Counted from the first letter of the stretch, positions 1 to 8,959 are shown. The stretch is DNA of 64,000 nt from Modestobacter muralis (GCF_010682105.1 NZ_JAAGWH010000010.1:16866-80865); one strand, 5' to 3'. The notes: generated from the sequence alone by a model not told the origin. A program made the numbers and translations.

Positions 1-1
1 G

Positions 2-247
2 GTGCTCACCGATGCCGACGGGGCGCACAGCACCGGCCGGCTGCACGTCGACGCCGACCAGCGGGTGGTCAGCGCCACCGGCCGGCCCCAGGACCGGCTG
101 TACGCACTGGGCTTCTGGACCTCCGGTGCGCAGGTCCCCGCCTTCGCCCGCCCCGGCACCGACGCCCCCTTCTTCCGGCAGAACGACGCGCTGGCCCGCC
201 GCCTGTGGCGCGCCGTCGTCCCCGCTGCCGTCCCCGCCGCCGCCTGA
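2..247 (+). CDS. FAD/NAD(P)-binding oxidoreductase, C-terminal fragment
   Basis: The reading frame is open at the left edge, so only the last 81 residues are present. The fragment contains GFWTSGAQVPAFARPGT followed by FFRQNDALARRLW, which resembles the tail of the FAD/NAD(P)-binding proteins that accompany luciferase-like monooxygenases in actinobacterial organosulfur or flavin-oxygenase clusters. The stop lies 14 bases before the next start, so it is probably the preceding gene of the same operon. The family call rests on a short tail and on context; the catalytic nucleotide-binding motifs lie outside the window. Confidence 0.55.
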   Translation: MLTDADGAHSTGRLHVDADQRVVSATGRPQDRLYALGFWTSGAQVPAFARPGTDAPFFRQNDALARRLWRAVVPAAVPAAA

Positions 248-261
248 GCCCTGGAGCACCC

Positions 262-1455
262 ATGACCACCCCCGTCCACCTCGCCGTCGCCCTCGACGGC
301 GCCGGCTGGCACCCCGCCGCCTGGCGCGAGCCCGACGCCCGCCCCACCGAACTGCTGACCGCCGGGTACTGGGTCGACCTGGTCACCGAGGCCGAGCGCG
401 GCCTGCTGGACCTGGTCACCCTCGAGGACGGCTTCGCGCTGCAGTCCTCGGACCGCTGGGCGCCCGACGAGCGCACCGACCAGGTCCGCGGCCGGCTCGA
501 CGCCGTCCAGGTCGCCGCCCGGGTCGCGCCACTGACCTCCTCGATCGGGCTGGTGCCGACCGCCGTCGTCACCCACACCGAGCCCTTCCACCTGTCCAAG
601 GCGATCGCCACGCTGGACTTCGTCAGCGGCGGCCGCGCGGGCGTGCGGGTCAAGGTCGGCAGCGCCGTGGAGGCCGCGCACCTGGGCCGGCGGCAGCTGC
701 CCGACCTGCGCGAGCTGGACCCGGGCGACCCGGTGGCCCAGGCCGGGCTGCGCGAGCTGTTCGACGAGGCCGCCGACTGGGTCGAGGTCGTCCGCCGGCT
801 CTGGGACAGCTGGGAGGACGGCGCGGAGATCCGCGACGTCGCCACCGGCCGCTTCGTCGACCGGGACAAGCTGCACTACGTCGACTTCGCCGGCCGGCAC
901 TTCTCCGTCCGCGGCCCCTCGATCACCCCCCGCCCGCCGCAGGGCCAGCCGCTGGTGGCCGCGCTCGCGCACCAGGCGATCCCCTTCGAGCTGGTCGGCC
1001 GCAGCGCCGACCTCGGCTTCGTCACCCCCACCGACGCCGCCGACGCCACCGCCGTCCTGGGCGAGATCCGGGCCGCCCAGGCCGCCGCCGGGCGTGCGGA
1101 GGAGACCGTGCACGTCCTCGGCGACCTCGTCGTGTTCCTCGACGCCGACGAGGCCACCGCCCGGGCGCGCAAGGACCGGCTCGACGAGCGCGCCGGGGCC
1201 GCGTTCACCAGCGACGCCGCCGTCTTCGTCGGGACGCCGTCCGGGCTGGCCGACCTCGTCGAGGAGTGGTCCGCCGCCGGGCTGAGCGGGGTGCGGCTGC
1301 GGCCGGCCACGCTGCCCCACGACCTGCGCCAGGTCACCACCGGGCTGGTGCCCGAGCTGCAACGCCGCGGGCTGTTCCGCACGGCCCACGAGGCCGCCAC
1401 CCTGCGCGGTCTGCTCGGGCTGCCGCGCCCCGCCAACCGCTACGCCGCGGTCTGA
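262..1455 (+). CDS. LLM-class flavin-dependent oxidoreductase
   Basis: This 397-residue protein belongs to the luciferase-like (TIM-barrel) flavin monooxygenases, which use reduced flavin and O2 to oxidise small organic substrates. The family signature is seen in the N-terminal run DLVTEAERGLLDLVTLED and in FHLSKAIATLDFVSGGRAGV, where the first is the usual EERGFDxxxxxD-type segment. I chose the ATG at 262 because GGAG lies just upstream; the frame stays open further 5' but that part overlaps the previous gene. A second LLM enzyme follows 10 bases later and a flavin reductase after that, so the reduced cofactor is probably supplied by the operon. The substrate cannot be read from the sequence; an organosulfur compound is one possibility. 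Confidence 0.88.
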   Translation: MTTPVHLAVALDGAGWHPAAWREPDARPTELLTAGYWVDLVTEAERGLLDLVTLEDGFALQSSDRWAPDERTDQVRGRLDAVQVAARVAPLTSSIGLVPTAVVTHTEPFHLSKAIATLDFVSGGRAGVRVKVGSAVEAAHLGRRQLPDLRELDPGDPVAQAGLRELFDEAADWVEVVRRLWDSWEDGAEIRDVATGRFVDRDKLHYVDFAGRHFSVRGPSITPRPPQGQPLVAALAHQAIPFELVGRSADLGFVTPTDAADATAVLGEIRAAQAAAGRAEETVHVLGDLVVFLDADEATARARKDRLDERAGAAFTSDAAVFVGTPSGLADLVEEWSAAGLSGVRLRPATLPHDLRQVTTGLVPELQRRGLFRTAHEAATLRGLLGLPRPANRYAAV

Positions 1456-1465
1456 GGAGAACGCC

Positions 1466-2812
1466 ATGACCAAGCAGGTGCACCTCGCCGCGCACTTCCC
1501 CGGCGTCAACAACACCACCGTCTGGAGCGACCCCGCGGCCGGCAGCCACATCGAGTTCGACTCCTTCCGCCGCTTCGCCGCCGCCGCCGAGCGCGGGAAG
1601 TTCGACTTCATGTTCCTCGCCGAGGGCCTGCGGCTGCGCGAGCAGAACGGCGAGATCTACGACCTCGACGTCGTCGGCCGGCCCGACACCTTCACCGTGC
1701 TGGCGGCGCTGGCCGCGGTCACCGAGCACCTCGGGCTGGCCGGCACGATCAACTCCACGTTCAACGAGCCCTACGAGGTGGCGCGGGAGTTCGCCACCCT
1801 CGACCACCTCTCCGGTGGGCGGGCGGCGTGGAACGTCGTCACGTCCTGGGACGCCTTCACCGGGGAGAACTTCCGCCGCGGCGGCTTCCTGCCGCAGGAC
1901 CAGCGCTACGAGCGGGCCCGCACCTTCCTGGCCACGGCGATGGAGCTGCTGGACTCCTGGCACGGAGACGAGATCGTCGCCGACAAGGAGACCGGTGAGT
2001 TCCTGACCACCCCGACCCCCGGCCGGTTCGCGCACTTCGACGCGCACTTCGACATCGCCGGCCAGTTCGACGTCCCGCGCAGCCCGCAGGGCCGCCCCGT
2101 CGTCTTCCAGGCCGGTGACTCCGACGAGGGCCGGGAGTTCGCCGCCTCCGGTGCCGACGCCATCTTCAGCCGGCACGGCACCAAGGAGGCCGGCCAGGCC
2201 TTCTACGCCGACGTCAAGGGCCGGCTGGCGACGTACGGCCGGGCCCCCGAAGACCTGCTGATCCTGCCCGCGGCCACCTTCGTCATCGCCGACACCGACG
2301 CCGAGGCCGCTGAGCTTGCCGCCGAGGTCCGCAAGCAGCAGGTGTCCGGGCAGACGGCGCTGCGCAAGCTGGAGGAGGTCTGGAACCGCGACCTCTCCGG
2401 CTACGACCCCGACGGCCCGCTGCCCGACGTCGACCCGCTGGTCGGCGAGCACACCGTGGCCAAGGGCCGGGCCAGCGTGCGGATGAACCGCGACCCGATG
2501 GCCGTCGCCGCCGCCTGGCGCGAGCAGGCCGAGGCCAAGGGCCTGTCCATCCGCGAGCTGATGATCGAGACCAGCGCCCGGCAGAACTTCATCGGCAGCC
2601 CCGCCACGGTCGCCGACCAGATCGACGACCTGGTGCAGTCCGATGCCAGCGACGGCTTCATCCTCGTCCCGCACCTCACCCCCGGCGGGCTGGACGTCTT
2701 CGTCGACACCGTGGTCCCGCTGCTGCAGGAGCGCGGCGTGCACCGCACCGACTACACCGGGACGACGCTGCGCGACCACCTCGGCCTGGCGCCGCTCGGC
2801 GGTGCCGCGTGA
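1466..2812 (+). CDS. NtaA/DmoA-family FMN-dependent monooxygenase
   Basis: A 448-residue two-component flavin monooxygenase of the NtaA/SnaA/DszA/DmoA branch. Typical segments are FAAAAERGKFDFMFLAEGL near the N terminus, the flavin-site stretch SGGRAAWNVVTSWD around residue 115-128, and NFIGSPATVADQIDDLV near the C terminus. Length and motif order match the family. It starts with ATG after GAGGAGAACGCC, 10 bases after the previous stop. Members of this branch desulfurise dibenzothiophene sulfone or dimethyl sulfide or attack nitrilotriacetate; which of these applies is unknown. The flavin reductase gene overlaps its stop codon, so the two are probably translated together and act as oxygenase and reductase components. 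Confidence 0.92.
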   Translation: MTKQVHLAAHFPGVNNTTVWSDPAAGSHIEFDSFRRFAAAAERGKFDFMFLAEGLRLREQNGEIYDLDVVGRPDTFTVLAALAAVTEHLGLAGTINSTFNEPYEVAREFATLDHLSGGRAAWNVVTSWDAFTGENFRRGGFLPQDQRYERARTFLATAMELLDSWHGDEIVADKETGEFLTTPTPGRFAHFDAHFDIAGQFDVPRSPQGRPVVFQAGDSDEGREFAASGADAIFSRHGTKEAGQAFYADVKGRLATYGRAPEDLLILPAATFVIADTDAEAAELAAEVRKQQVSGQTALRKLEEVWNRDLSGYDPDGPLPDVDPLVGEHTVAKGRASVRMNRDPMAVAAAWREQAEAKGLSIRELMIETSARQNFIGSPATVADQIDDLVQSDASDGFILVPHLTPGGLDVFVDTVVPLLQERGVHRTDYTGTTLRDHLGLAPLGGAA

Positions 2813-3288
2813 CGACTCCGCTGGCCGAGGAGTTCCGCGCGGTGATGGCCGGGGTCGCCACCCCGGTCTCGGTGGTCACCACGCTCACCGACGGCTCCCC
2901 GCACGGGACGACGGTGAGCGCGTTCGCGTCGCTGTCGATGACCCCGCCGATGGTGCTGGTGTCCCTGGACCGCGGCTCGGAGCTGCTGTCCCGCCTCGCC
3001 GTGGACAGCGTCTTCGGCGTCAACGTGCTGGGCAGCGGTCAGGCGGCGCTGGCGCTGGCGTTCGCCCGCAAGGGCAGCGACAAGTTCTCCGGCGTCGACT
3101 GGGTGGCCGAGGACGGCGCGCCGCGGCTGACCGGCAGCCCCGGCTGGCTGGCCTGCACGGTGAGCCAGCTCGTCGCCGGCGGCGACCACGTCATCGTGCT
3201 GGGCGAGGTGCGCGCGGCGGCCCGGGAGGACCTCGCCCCGCTGACCTACCACGCGCGCACGTTCGGCACCCACGCCGCCGCGGTCTGA
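2809..3288 (+). CDS. Flavin reductase family protein
   Basis: A 159-residue flavin reductase of the DIM6/NTAB (FMN-binding split barrel) family. It shows the family's TPVSVVTTLTDGSPHG-TTVSAFASLSMTPP-LVSLDR order in residues 15-60, the segment that holds the flavin. The GTG start overlaps the TGA of the monooxygenase (GTGA), a sign of translational coupling. Its probable role is to reduce free FMN with NAD(P)H for the two LLM monooxygenases just upstream. Length is normal for the family. The next gene begins 49 bases later and has an unrelated function. Confidence 0.92.
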   Translation: MTTPLAEEFRAVMAGVATPVSVVTTLTDGSPHGTTVSAFASLSMTPPMVLVSLDRGSELLSRLAVDSVFGVNVLGSGQAALALAFARKGSDKFSGVDWVAEDGAPRLTGSPGWLACTVSQLVAGGDHVIVLGEVRAAAREDLAPLTYHARTFGTHAAAV

Positions 3289-3337
3289 CATCGTCGGGGT
3301 ACCGCCCGGGCCCCGACCCCACCCTGACGAGGACGCC

Positions 3338-4711
3338 ATGCACCCCGACGCCCCCGCTCCGACCACGCCGGTCGTGCCGTTCCGCACGGCCGTGCGCGCC
3401 TGGGCCCTGATCTCGCTGCAGACCTTCGGTGGGCCGGCCGGGCAGATCGCGGTCATGCAGCGGACGCTGGTGGAGGAGAAGCGCTGGATCGGTCAGCGCC
3501 GCTTCCTGCACGCGATGAACTACTCGATGCTGCTGCCCGGGCCCGAGGCCCAGCAGCTGGCCACCTACGTGGGCTGGCTGATGCACGGCACCCGGGGCGG
3601 GCTGGTCGCCGGCGGGCTGTTCGTGCTGCCCGGCGCCGTCGCGCTGCTGGTGCTGTCGGCGGTCTACGTGGCGTGGGGCGACACCACCGCGGTCACCGCC
3701 GTGTTCGCCGGGCTGGCGCCGGCGGTGGTGGCGATCGTGGTGCAGGCGGTGACCCGGGTCGGGAAGCGGGCGCTGACCAGCCGGGTGCTGCTGGGGATCG
3801 CGGTCGCCGCGTTCGCCGCGCTCGCGCTGTTCGCCGTCCCGTTCCCGGTGGTCGTCGCGCTGGCCGGGGTGGCCGGTTGGACGTTGCACCGCTGGCGTCC
3901 CGCGGCCGTGCCCGACAAGCCGGCGCAGGACGCCGACGACGGCCCGGCGCCGCTGATCTCCGACGACGAGCTGCACACCGAGCAGCCCTCGGCCCGCCGC
4001 ACGCTGCGGGTGCTGGTCGTGGGCCTGGTCGCCTGGGGCGTGCCGATCGCCGCGGTGGCGCTGCTGACCGGGGCGGGCAGCGTCTTCACCGAGCAGGGGC
4101 TGTTCTTCTCCGGCGCCGCGGTGGTCACCTTCGGCGGGGCCTACGCGGTGCTGGCCTACGTCGCCCAGCAGGCGGTCGGCGTGTACGGCTGGCTCGCGCC
4201 GGGGGAGATGGTGCGCGGGCTGGCGCTGGCCGAGACCACGCCGGGGCCGCTGATCATGGTCGTGCAGTTCGTGGCGTTCCTGGGCGCCTACCGCGACCCC
4301 GGCAGCCTCGACCCGTGGGCCGCGGCGGTGCTCGCCTCGCTGCTGGTCACCTGGGTGACCTTCGTGCCCAGCTTCCTGTTCGTGCTGCTGGGCGCGCCCT
4401 ACATGGAACGGCTGCGCGGCAACCGCTCGCTGTCGGCGGCGCTGACCGGCATCACCGCCGCCGTGGTCGGGGTGATCGCCAACCTCGGCCTGTACTTCGC
4501 GGTGCACACGCTGTTCACCGGCGTCGTGGCCGTGGACCGGTGGGGGCTGAGCCTCGAGCTGCCCGACCTCGGCACGCCGCGCTGGGTGGCGCTGGCGATC
4601 GCCTGCGTCGCGGCGGTGCTGCTGTTCCGGCTGCGCTGGTCGGTGCTGCGCACGCTGGGCGTGTGCGCCGTCCTCGGCCTCGCCGCCGGGCTCGCCGGCC
4701 TGCCCGTCTGA
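3338..4711 (+). CDS. chrA: Chromate efflux transporter ChrA (two-domain)
   Basis: A 457-residue polytopic membrane protein of the CHR family, which exports chromate. Two homologous halves are visible: the first has FGGPAGQIAVMQRTLVEEKR, with PGPEAQQLATYVGWLMHG following; the second repeats FGGAYAVLAYVAQQAV with TTPGPLIMVVQFVAFLGAYR. About ten to twelve hydrophobic segments are spread over both halves. The hydrophilic linker at about residues 190-220 contains acidic and proline-rich sequence. Translation probably starts at ATG 3338 after GACGAGGACGCC. Actinobacterial homologues are often annotated as chromate resistance genes, but transport of sulfate-like anions has not been excluded for many members. 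Confidence 0.9.
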   Translation: MHPDAPAPTTPVVPFRTAVRAWALISLQTFGGPAGQIAVMQRTLVEEKRWIGQRRFLHAMNYSMLLPGPEAQQLATYVGWLMHGTRGGLVAGGLFVLPGAVALLVLSAVYVAWGDTTAVTAVFAGLAPAVVAIVVQAVTRVGKRALTSRVLLGIAVAAFAALALFAVPFPVVVALAGVAGWTLHRWRPAAVPDKPAQDADDGPAPLISDDELHTEQPSARRTLRVLVVGLVAWGVPIAAVALLTGAGSVFTEQGLFFSGAAVVTFGGAYAVLAYVAQQAVGVYGWLAPGEMVRGLALAETTPGPLIMVVQFVAFLGAYRDPGSLDPWAAAVLASLLVTWVTFVPSFLFVLLGAPYMERLRGNRSLSAALTGITAAVVGVIANLGLYFAVHTLFTGVVAVDRWGLSLELPDLGTPRWVALAIACVAAVLLFRLRWSVLRTLGVCAVLGLAAGLAGLPV

Positions 4712-4730
4712 CGGCCGGCCGGCGGTCCGC

Positions 4731-4940
4731 TCAGCCGACGGGCCGCTCGAAGGTCACCAGGACGCCGTCCACGCCGCCGGGCCCCACGCGGCCCTTCACC
4801 TCCACCGAGGTGATCGCCTTGAGCTGCCAGCCGTCGCGGGCCCGCTGGTTGAGCACCTTCTCCAGCTTGTCGCCGGACATCTTGCCGCCGATCATGCCCT
4901 CGCGGATCTCGTCGACCACGTACTCGTAGCGCGCTGCCAT
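4731..4940 (-). CDS. DUF4177 family small protein
   Basis: A 69-residue soluble protein beginning MAARYEYVVDEIREGMIGGK and ending in a strand-like ITSVEVKGRV...GVLVTFERP. The pattern (short strand, helix LEKVLNQRARDGWQLKAI, then strands) fits the DUF4177 family, whose hallmark is a helix followed by the GW motif. Function is unknown. GAGAGGGGC lies about 7 bases before the ATG. It converges with chrA (20 bases between the stops) and is transcribed away from the antiporter's 3' end. Confidence 0.75.
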   Translation of the reverse strand: MAARYEYVVDEIREGMIGGKMSGDKLEKVLNQRARDGWQLKAITSVEVKGRVGPGGVDGVLVTFERPVG

Positions 4941-5008
4941 CGCCGTGCCCCTCTCGCCGGTGTCCTGGTCCCCGACAGCCTGTCGGGACGGGCACCCGGT
5001 GTCGACCC

Positions 5009-6643
5009 TCAGCGCTTGGGGAGCAGGCCCTCCTCGTGGTCGAGCTCGCGCTCCAGGATGCGCAGCCCCTCGTCGGGCAGCCGGGCGCCGTCCCGCCAGC
5101 GCAGCAGCTCCTCGCGCTCGGCGGCGATCACGGCGCGGCGCAGCCGCAGCGCGGCCTCGTAGCCCGGGGACAGCGGGATCTCCCCGCCCTCCGCGGAGTT
5201 GAGCAGGTCCAGCCGCTTGCGGTAGCGGTCCAGCCGGGTGGTCAGCTGGCCGCGCATCGCCTCGATCGCGCGGTCGTCGACCGCGTCGTGCTCCTCCGAC
5301 TGCAGCGTGTCCAGCCGGGCCAGCCCGGCCTCCACCGCCGCGATCCGGGCCTCGTTGCGCAGCCGGGCCCCGTCGGCCTGGTCGGCGACGCAGCCCAGCG
5401 CCCGCACCAGCGGCGCGAAGGTGAGCCCCTGCCCGACCAGCGTGACCAGCACGGCGAGGAACGCGCAGAACAGCAGCAGGTCCCGGTCGGGGAACGGTGC
5501 CCCGGTCTCGGTCACCAGCGGGAGGGTGAAGATCGCGGCCAGGCTGATGACCCCGCGGGTGCCGGCCCAGCTCAGGACGACGATCTCCCGTCCGGACAGC
5601 CGCCCGCTGAACCGGCTGCCGTCATCGGTGTCCCCGCCGAGGTGGCTGTGCATGGACGCGGGCAGCGCCTCCGTCAGCAGCAGCCACAGCGGCCGGATGA
5701 ACAGGACGCACCCGACGGTGATCGCGGCGGCGGTGAGCACGGTCGAGGTCTCGTACTGGCCCAGGCCGCGGATGACCTCGGGGAGCTGCTGGCCGATGAG
5801 CAGGAAGACGATGCCCTCGAGCAGGAAGTCGACCAGCCGCCACACCGCGTCGGTCTGCAGTCGGCTGGCCCCCGACGTCCAGTACGGCGCGTTGTGCCCG
5901 ATCACCAGGCCGGCGACGACGACGGCCAGCACGCCGGAGACGTGCACCGCCTCGCCCAGCAGGTAGGCGATGAAGGGGGTGGCCAGGGAGATGGCGTTGT
6001 TGGTCAGCGGGTCCTTGCGCAGGCGGCGCAGCGGCCGGACGCCGTAGGCGACCACCAGCCCGGCCGCGACACCGCCGACCGCGGCGATGGTGAACTCACC
6101 GACCGCCGCCGGGGTGGAGAAGCCCTCGCCCTGGGCGGCGGTGACCGCGACGGTGAGGATGGTCAGCGCGGTGGCGTCGTTGAGCAGCCCCTCGCCCTGG
6201 ATGAGGGTGATCAGCCGCGGCGGCAGGCCCACCTTGCGGCCCACCGACAGCGCGGCGACCGGGTCCGGCGGGGCGACCGCGGCGCCCAGCGCGATGCCCG
6301 CGGCCAGCGTCGCCCCGGTCACGAACAGCGCGAACCCGGCGCCGATGACCAGCGCGGTGACCAGCACCAGCAGCACCGACAGGCTGACCACGGTGCGCAT
6401 GTTCCGGCGGATCGCGGTCAGCGAGGAGTCCAGCGCCGCGCTGTAGAGCAGCGGCGGCAGCACCAGGGTGAGCACCAGGTGCGGGTCCAGGGCCACGTTC
6501 GGGCCGGGCAGCAGCGCGTAGGCGATCCCGACGAGGGTCAGCAGGGCGGCGGCCGGCAGACCGGTGCGGTCGGCGATCGCCCGAACGGCGACGATCACCG
6601 CCACCGCACCCAGCACGAGCAGCAACATGGTCTCGGCACTCAC
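5009..6643 (-). CDS. Na+/H+ antiporter, CPA1 family
   Basis: A 544-residue cation:proton antiporter. The N-terminal ~410 residues hold about twelve membrane segments; the diagnostic CPA1 stretch APPDPVAALSVGRKVGLPPR followed by LIQGEGLLNDATALT contains the ion-binding acidic residues. A soluble C-terminal tail of about 110 residues is charged and helical (EARIAAVEAGLARLDTLQSEE), as in the YjcE/NhaP-type branch. GTG at 6643 is the likely start, preceded by GGGAG. It would exchange Na+ or K+ for H+ and support pH and salt homeostasis. It stands alone, without an operon partner. Confidence 0.92.
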   Translation of the reverse strand: MSAETMLLLVLGAVAVIVAVRAIADRTGLPAAALLTLVGIAYALLPGPNVALDPHLVLTLVLPPLLYSAALDSSLTAIRRNMRTVVSLSVLLVLVTALVIGAGFALFVTGATLAAGIALGAAVAPPDPVAALSVGRKVGLPPRLITLIQGEGLLNDATALTILTVAVTAAQGEGFSTPAAVGEFTIAAVGGVAAGLVVAYGVRPLRRLRKDPLTNNAISLATPFIAYLLGEAVHVSGVLAVVVAGLVIGHNAPYWTSGASRLQTDAVWRLVDFLLEGIVFLLIGQQLPEVIRGLGQYETSTVLTAAAITVGCVLFIRPLWLLLTEALPASMHSHLGGDTDDGSRFSGRLSGREIVVLSWAGTRGVISLAAIFTLPLVTETGAPFPDRDLLLFCAFLAVLVTLVGQGLTFAPLVRALGCVADQADGARLRNEARIAAVEAGLARLDTLQSEEHDAVDDRAIEAMRGQLTTRLDRYRKRLDLLNSAEGGEIPLSPGYEAALRLRRAVIAAEREELLRWRDGARLPDEGLRILERELDHEEGLLPKR

Positions 6644-6745
6644 CGCAGCAGTCTCCCGGACGGCGGGTCGCGGACCGGGAAGCGGTCTGGCCCCCGTGCC
6701 GGGTCCCGGCTCGCGCGGAGCGTGGGCCGGGGGCGAGGGGGTCCT

Positions 6746-7705
6746 TCAGCGGGCGCGGGCGGCCTCGAGCTCGGCGAGCGTGGGCGGGTCGGCCCCGGCC
6801 CGCGTGCACGCCAGTGCGGCCACCAGGGCGGCGTCGTCCAGCAGGGCGACCAGGTCCGGCTCGGGCAGGGCGCGCAGGGCGGCAGCGGTGAGCACGCCGG
6901 TGCGGACCAGGCCGGCGAAGAGGCCGGCGGCCAGGCTGTCCCCGGCGCCCACGGTGTCGACCACGTCCACCACCGGCGGACGGCGGCGCAGCAGGGTGCC
7001 GTCGGGCCGGGCCGCGCGCAGTGGCTCCCCGCCGTCGGTGACGACCACCAGCGAGGGCCCCTCGGCGGCCCAGGCCAGTGCGGTGGCGTCCAGGTCGGCG
7101 CCGGGGTCGAGCCAGTGCAGGTCCTCGGCGCTGACCTTGACCACGTCGGCGGTGCGGCGCAGCAGCTCGACCTGGGCGCGGACGGCGTCGGCGTCGGTGA
7201 TGAGGCCGGGGCGGACGTTGGGGTCGAAGCTCACCAGCGCCGTCCCGTCGGCGCGGACCCGGGCGACCAGGTCGGCGATGGCGGCCGAGCCCGGCGGCGT
7301 CCAGCTGGAGATCGACCCGACGTGCACGATCCGGGTGCCGGCCGGCCAGGCACGCGCCAGCTCGTCGGCGCTCCACTGCCAGTCCGCGGCGCCAACGGTG
7401 TGGAAGGAGTAGCCGGCCGAGCCGTCCGCGGCCAGCTCCACCACGGCCAGGCTCACCGGCTCGGCGGCGTCCAGCATCGCGTCGGTGCCGACCCCGTTGC
7501 GGCTGGCGTGCCCGCGCAGCAGCGCGCCGAACGGCCCGGGACCGACCCGGGCCATCAGGTGGCTGACCGCGCCCAGCCGCGCCGCGGCGACGGCGACGTT
7601 GAGCGCGTTGCCGCCGGGGAAGGCGGTGTACTGCGGGGCCGCGCCGGGTTGCGGTGCACCCGCGGGGATCAGGTCGATGACGAGCTCGCCGCAGACGGTG
7701 ATCAC
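6746..7705 (-). CDS. PfkB-family carbohydrate kinase (fructokinase-like)
   Basis: A 319-residue ribokinase/PfkB-fold sugar kinase. It has the N-terminal glycine motif FPGGNALNVAVAAARLGA and the C-terminal PfkB signature DTVGAGDSLAAGLFAGLV with the catalytic Asp, so it should phosphorylate a sugar with ATP. Fructose is the commonest substrate in this subgroup but is not proven here. I chose the GTG at 7705 over a GTG two codons upstream because TACCGT sits exactly 6 bases before 7705, the spacing of a leaderless actinobacterial transcript; the protein would then begin MITVCGELVIDL. Two hairpins separate it from the dehydrogenase gene upstream on the same strand. Confidence 0.9.
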   Translation of the reverse strand: MITVCGELVIDLIPAGAPQPGAAPQYTAFPGGNALNVAVAAARLGAVSHLMARVGPGPFGALLRGHASRNGVGTDAMLDAAEPVSLAVVELAADGSAGYSFHTVGAADWQWSADELARAWPAGTRIVHVGSISSWTPPGSAAIADLVARVRADGTALVSFDPNVRPGLITDADAVRAQVELLRRTADVVKVSAEDLHWLDPGADLDATALAWAAEGPSLVVVTDGGEPLRAARPDGTLLRRRPPVVDVVDTVGAGDSLAAGLFAGLVRTGVLTAAALRALPEPDLVALLDDAALVAALACTRAGADPPTLAELEAARAR

Positions 7706-7711
7706 CGGCAC

Positions 7712-7717
7712 ACGGTA
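7712..7717 (-). promoter_or_regulatory. -10 element of leaderless PfkB transcript
   Basis: On the minus strand TACCGT is followed by 6 bases and then GTG. This TANNNT-N6-start arrangement is typical of leaderless mRNAs in actinobacteria and is used here to place the start of the sugar kinase at 7705. No clear -35 element was found. Confidence 0.45.
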
Positions 7718-7756
7718 GCGCTGCCCCGCCGGGCCGTCCGAGCCGCGACCCGGGTG

Positions 7757-7815
7757 CCGACTGTGCGCTCAGCGGGCCAGTCCAGGCCGCCGGACCCCGC
7801 TGACCGCACAGTCGG
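7757..7815. repeat. Intergenic inverted repeat
   Basis: Left arm 7757-7776 pairs with right arm 7796-7815 over 20 positions with one mismatch (7768/7804), leaving a 19-base loop. The right arm carries CCCGCTGACCG, which also begins the hairpin at 13131. It lies between two genes on the same strand and could end or attenuate transcription of the Gfo/Idh gene. Confidence 0.75.
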
Positions 7816-7843
7816 TCCCCGGCGTCGCGGTCCCGGCGCTCAC

Positions 7844-7882
7844 GGAGTCCCAGCGCTACGGAAACCGCAGCGCTGGGACTCC
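7844..7882. repeat. Intergenic hairpin of the GGAGT/ACTCC group
   Basis: GGAGTCCCAGCGCT (7844-7857) pairs perfectly with AGCGCTGGGACTCC (7869-7882); after one mismatch three more pairs close an AAA loop. It lies 7 bases beyond the stop of the Gfo/Idh gene (minus strand), so it could act as its transcription terminator, although no T tract follows. The outer GGAGT...ACTCC pentamers recur in the hairpins at 9867 and 28741. Confidence 0.8.
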
Positions 7883-7888
7883 ATGAGG

Positions 7889-8953
7889 TCAGTCGTTCGG
7901 GTAGACGACGCCGAGCTGGGCGCGGACGCCGTCGAGGAAGTGCATCAGGGCCAGCGAGTCGTGGACCGGCATGACCGGGCTCTCGGTCAGCCCCTGCTGG
8001 AGGCACCGGGTCACCTCGCGCAGCTCGTGCACGTAGCCGGACCCGATCCGCTCGAACTCCTCCACCCGCACCGGGGCGTCGCCGATCTGCACCTCGAGCC
8101 GCTCGGGCCGGTAGACCGAGTCCGCGCCCTCCGCGCGCAGCCAGCCCTCGGTGCCGCAGACCAGCGCGCTGTGCGGCGAGCGGGCCAGCAGCGAGGTGGT
8201 CAGCTGGGCCTGGGCACCGGAGGCGTAGGACAGCGACAGGGCGTTCTGCGCGTCGACGCCCTCCTCGTTCAGCGTGCCGACGGCGGTCACCGAGTCGGGC
8301 AGGCCGATCGTGCCCCAGGGCCACAGCAGCGGGTAGACGGCCAGGTCGAGCAGGGCACCGCCACCGTCGGCGCGGGCCCAGATGCGCGCGCCCGGGTCGG
8401 CCGGGGCGGGGAAGGAGATCTCGGCGTTGACCCAGTGCACCTGGCCGAGCTCGCCGGAGGCGGCGATCTGGAGCGCCCGCTGGTAGGCCGGCTGGAACCG
8501 CGTCCAGACCGCCTCCATCAGGAAGACGCCGCGCTCGCGGGCCAGCTCGGCCAGCTCGGTGGCCTCGCGGGCGTTGATGGTGATCGGCTTCTCCACGAGC
8601 ACCGACTTGCCGGCGGTCAGCGCCGCGCGCACCACGGCGGCGTGCTGGGCGTGCGGCGTGGCGACGTAGACGACCTCCACGGCCGGGTCGGCGAGGAGTG
8701 CGTCCAGGCCGGAGCGGGTGTCGTCGTCGCCGTAGGACGCCGCGAAGCCGAACTGCTCGGCGAAGGCGGCGGCCTTGTCGGCGTGCCGGGAGCTCACCGC
8801 GGCCAGCGTCGCGTCCGGCAGCAGGGCGATGTCGGCGGTGACCGTGGCGGCGATCGAGCCGGTGGACACGACGCCCCAGCCGACGGGGCGGCCGGTCGCG
8901 GTCAGCGGGTCGGCGTCGAGCAGCTCCGGACGGGCGATGTACGGGGAGGTCAT
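7889..8953 (-). CDS. Gfo/Idh/MocA family oxidoreductase
   Basis: A 354-residue NAD(P)-dependent sugar or polyol dehydrogenase of the glucose-fructose oxidoreductase family. The N-terminal Rossmann segment GWGVVSTGSIAATVTADIA and the EKPITINAREATELAELA motif (catalytic Lys of the EKP signature) are clear, followed by the mixed beta-sheet domain. Members oxidise sugars, inositols or dihydrodiols, so the substrate is open. The ATG at 8953 lies 6 bases downstream of TAGCGT on the minus strand, so the mRNA is probably leaderless. It is divergent from the DUF1349 gene with only 43 bases between the starts. Confidence 0.9.
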   Translation of the reverse strand: MTSPYIARPELLDADPLTATGRPVGWGVVSTGSIAATVTADIALLPDATLAAVSSRHADKAAAFAEQFGFAASYGDDDTRSGLDALLADPAVEVVYVATPHAQHAAVVRAALTAGKSVLVEKPITINAREATELAELARERGVFLMEAVWTRFQPAYQRALQIAASGELGQVHWVNAEISFPAPADPGARIWARADGGGALLDLAVYPLLWPWGTIGLPDSVTAVGTLNEEGVDAQNALSLSYASGAQAQLTTSLLARSPHSALVCGTEGWLRAEGADSVYRPERLEVQIGDAPVRVEEFERIGSGYVHELREVTRCLQQGLTESPVMPVHDSLALMHFLDGVRAQLGVVYPND

Positions 8954-8959
8954 CCCTTC

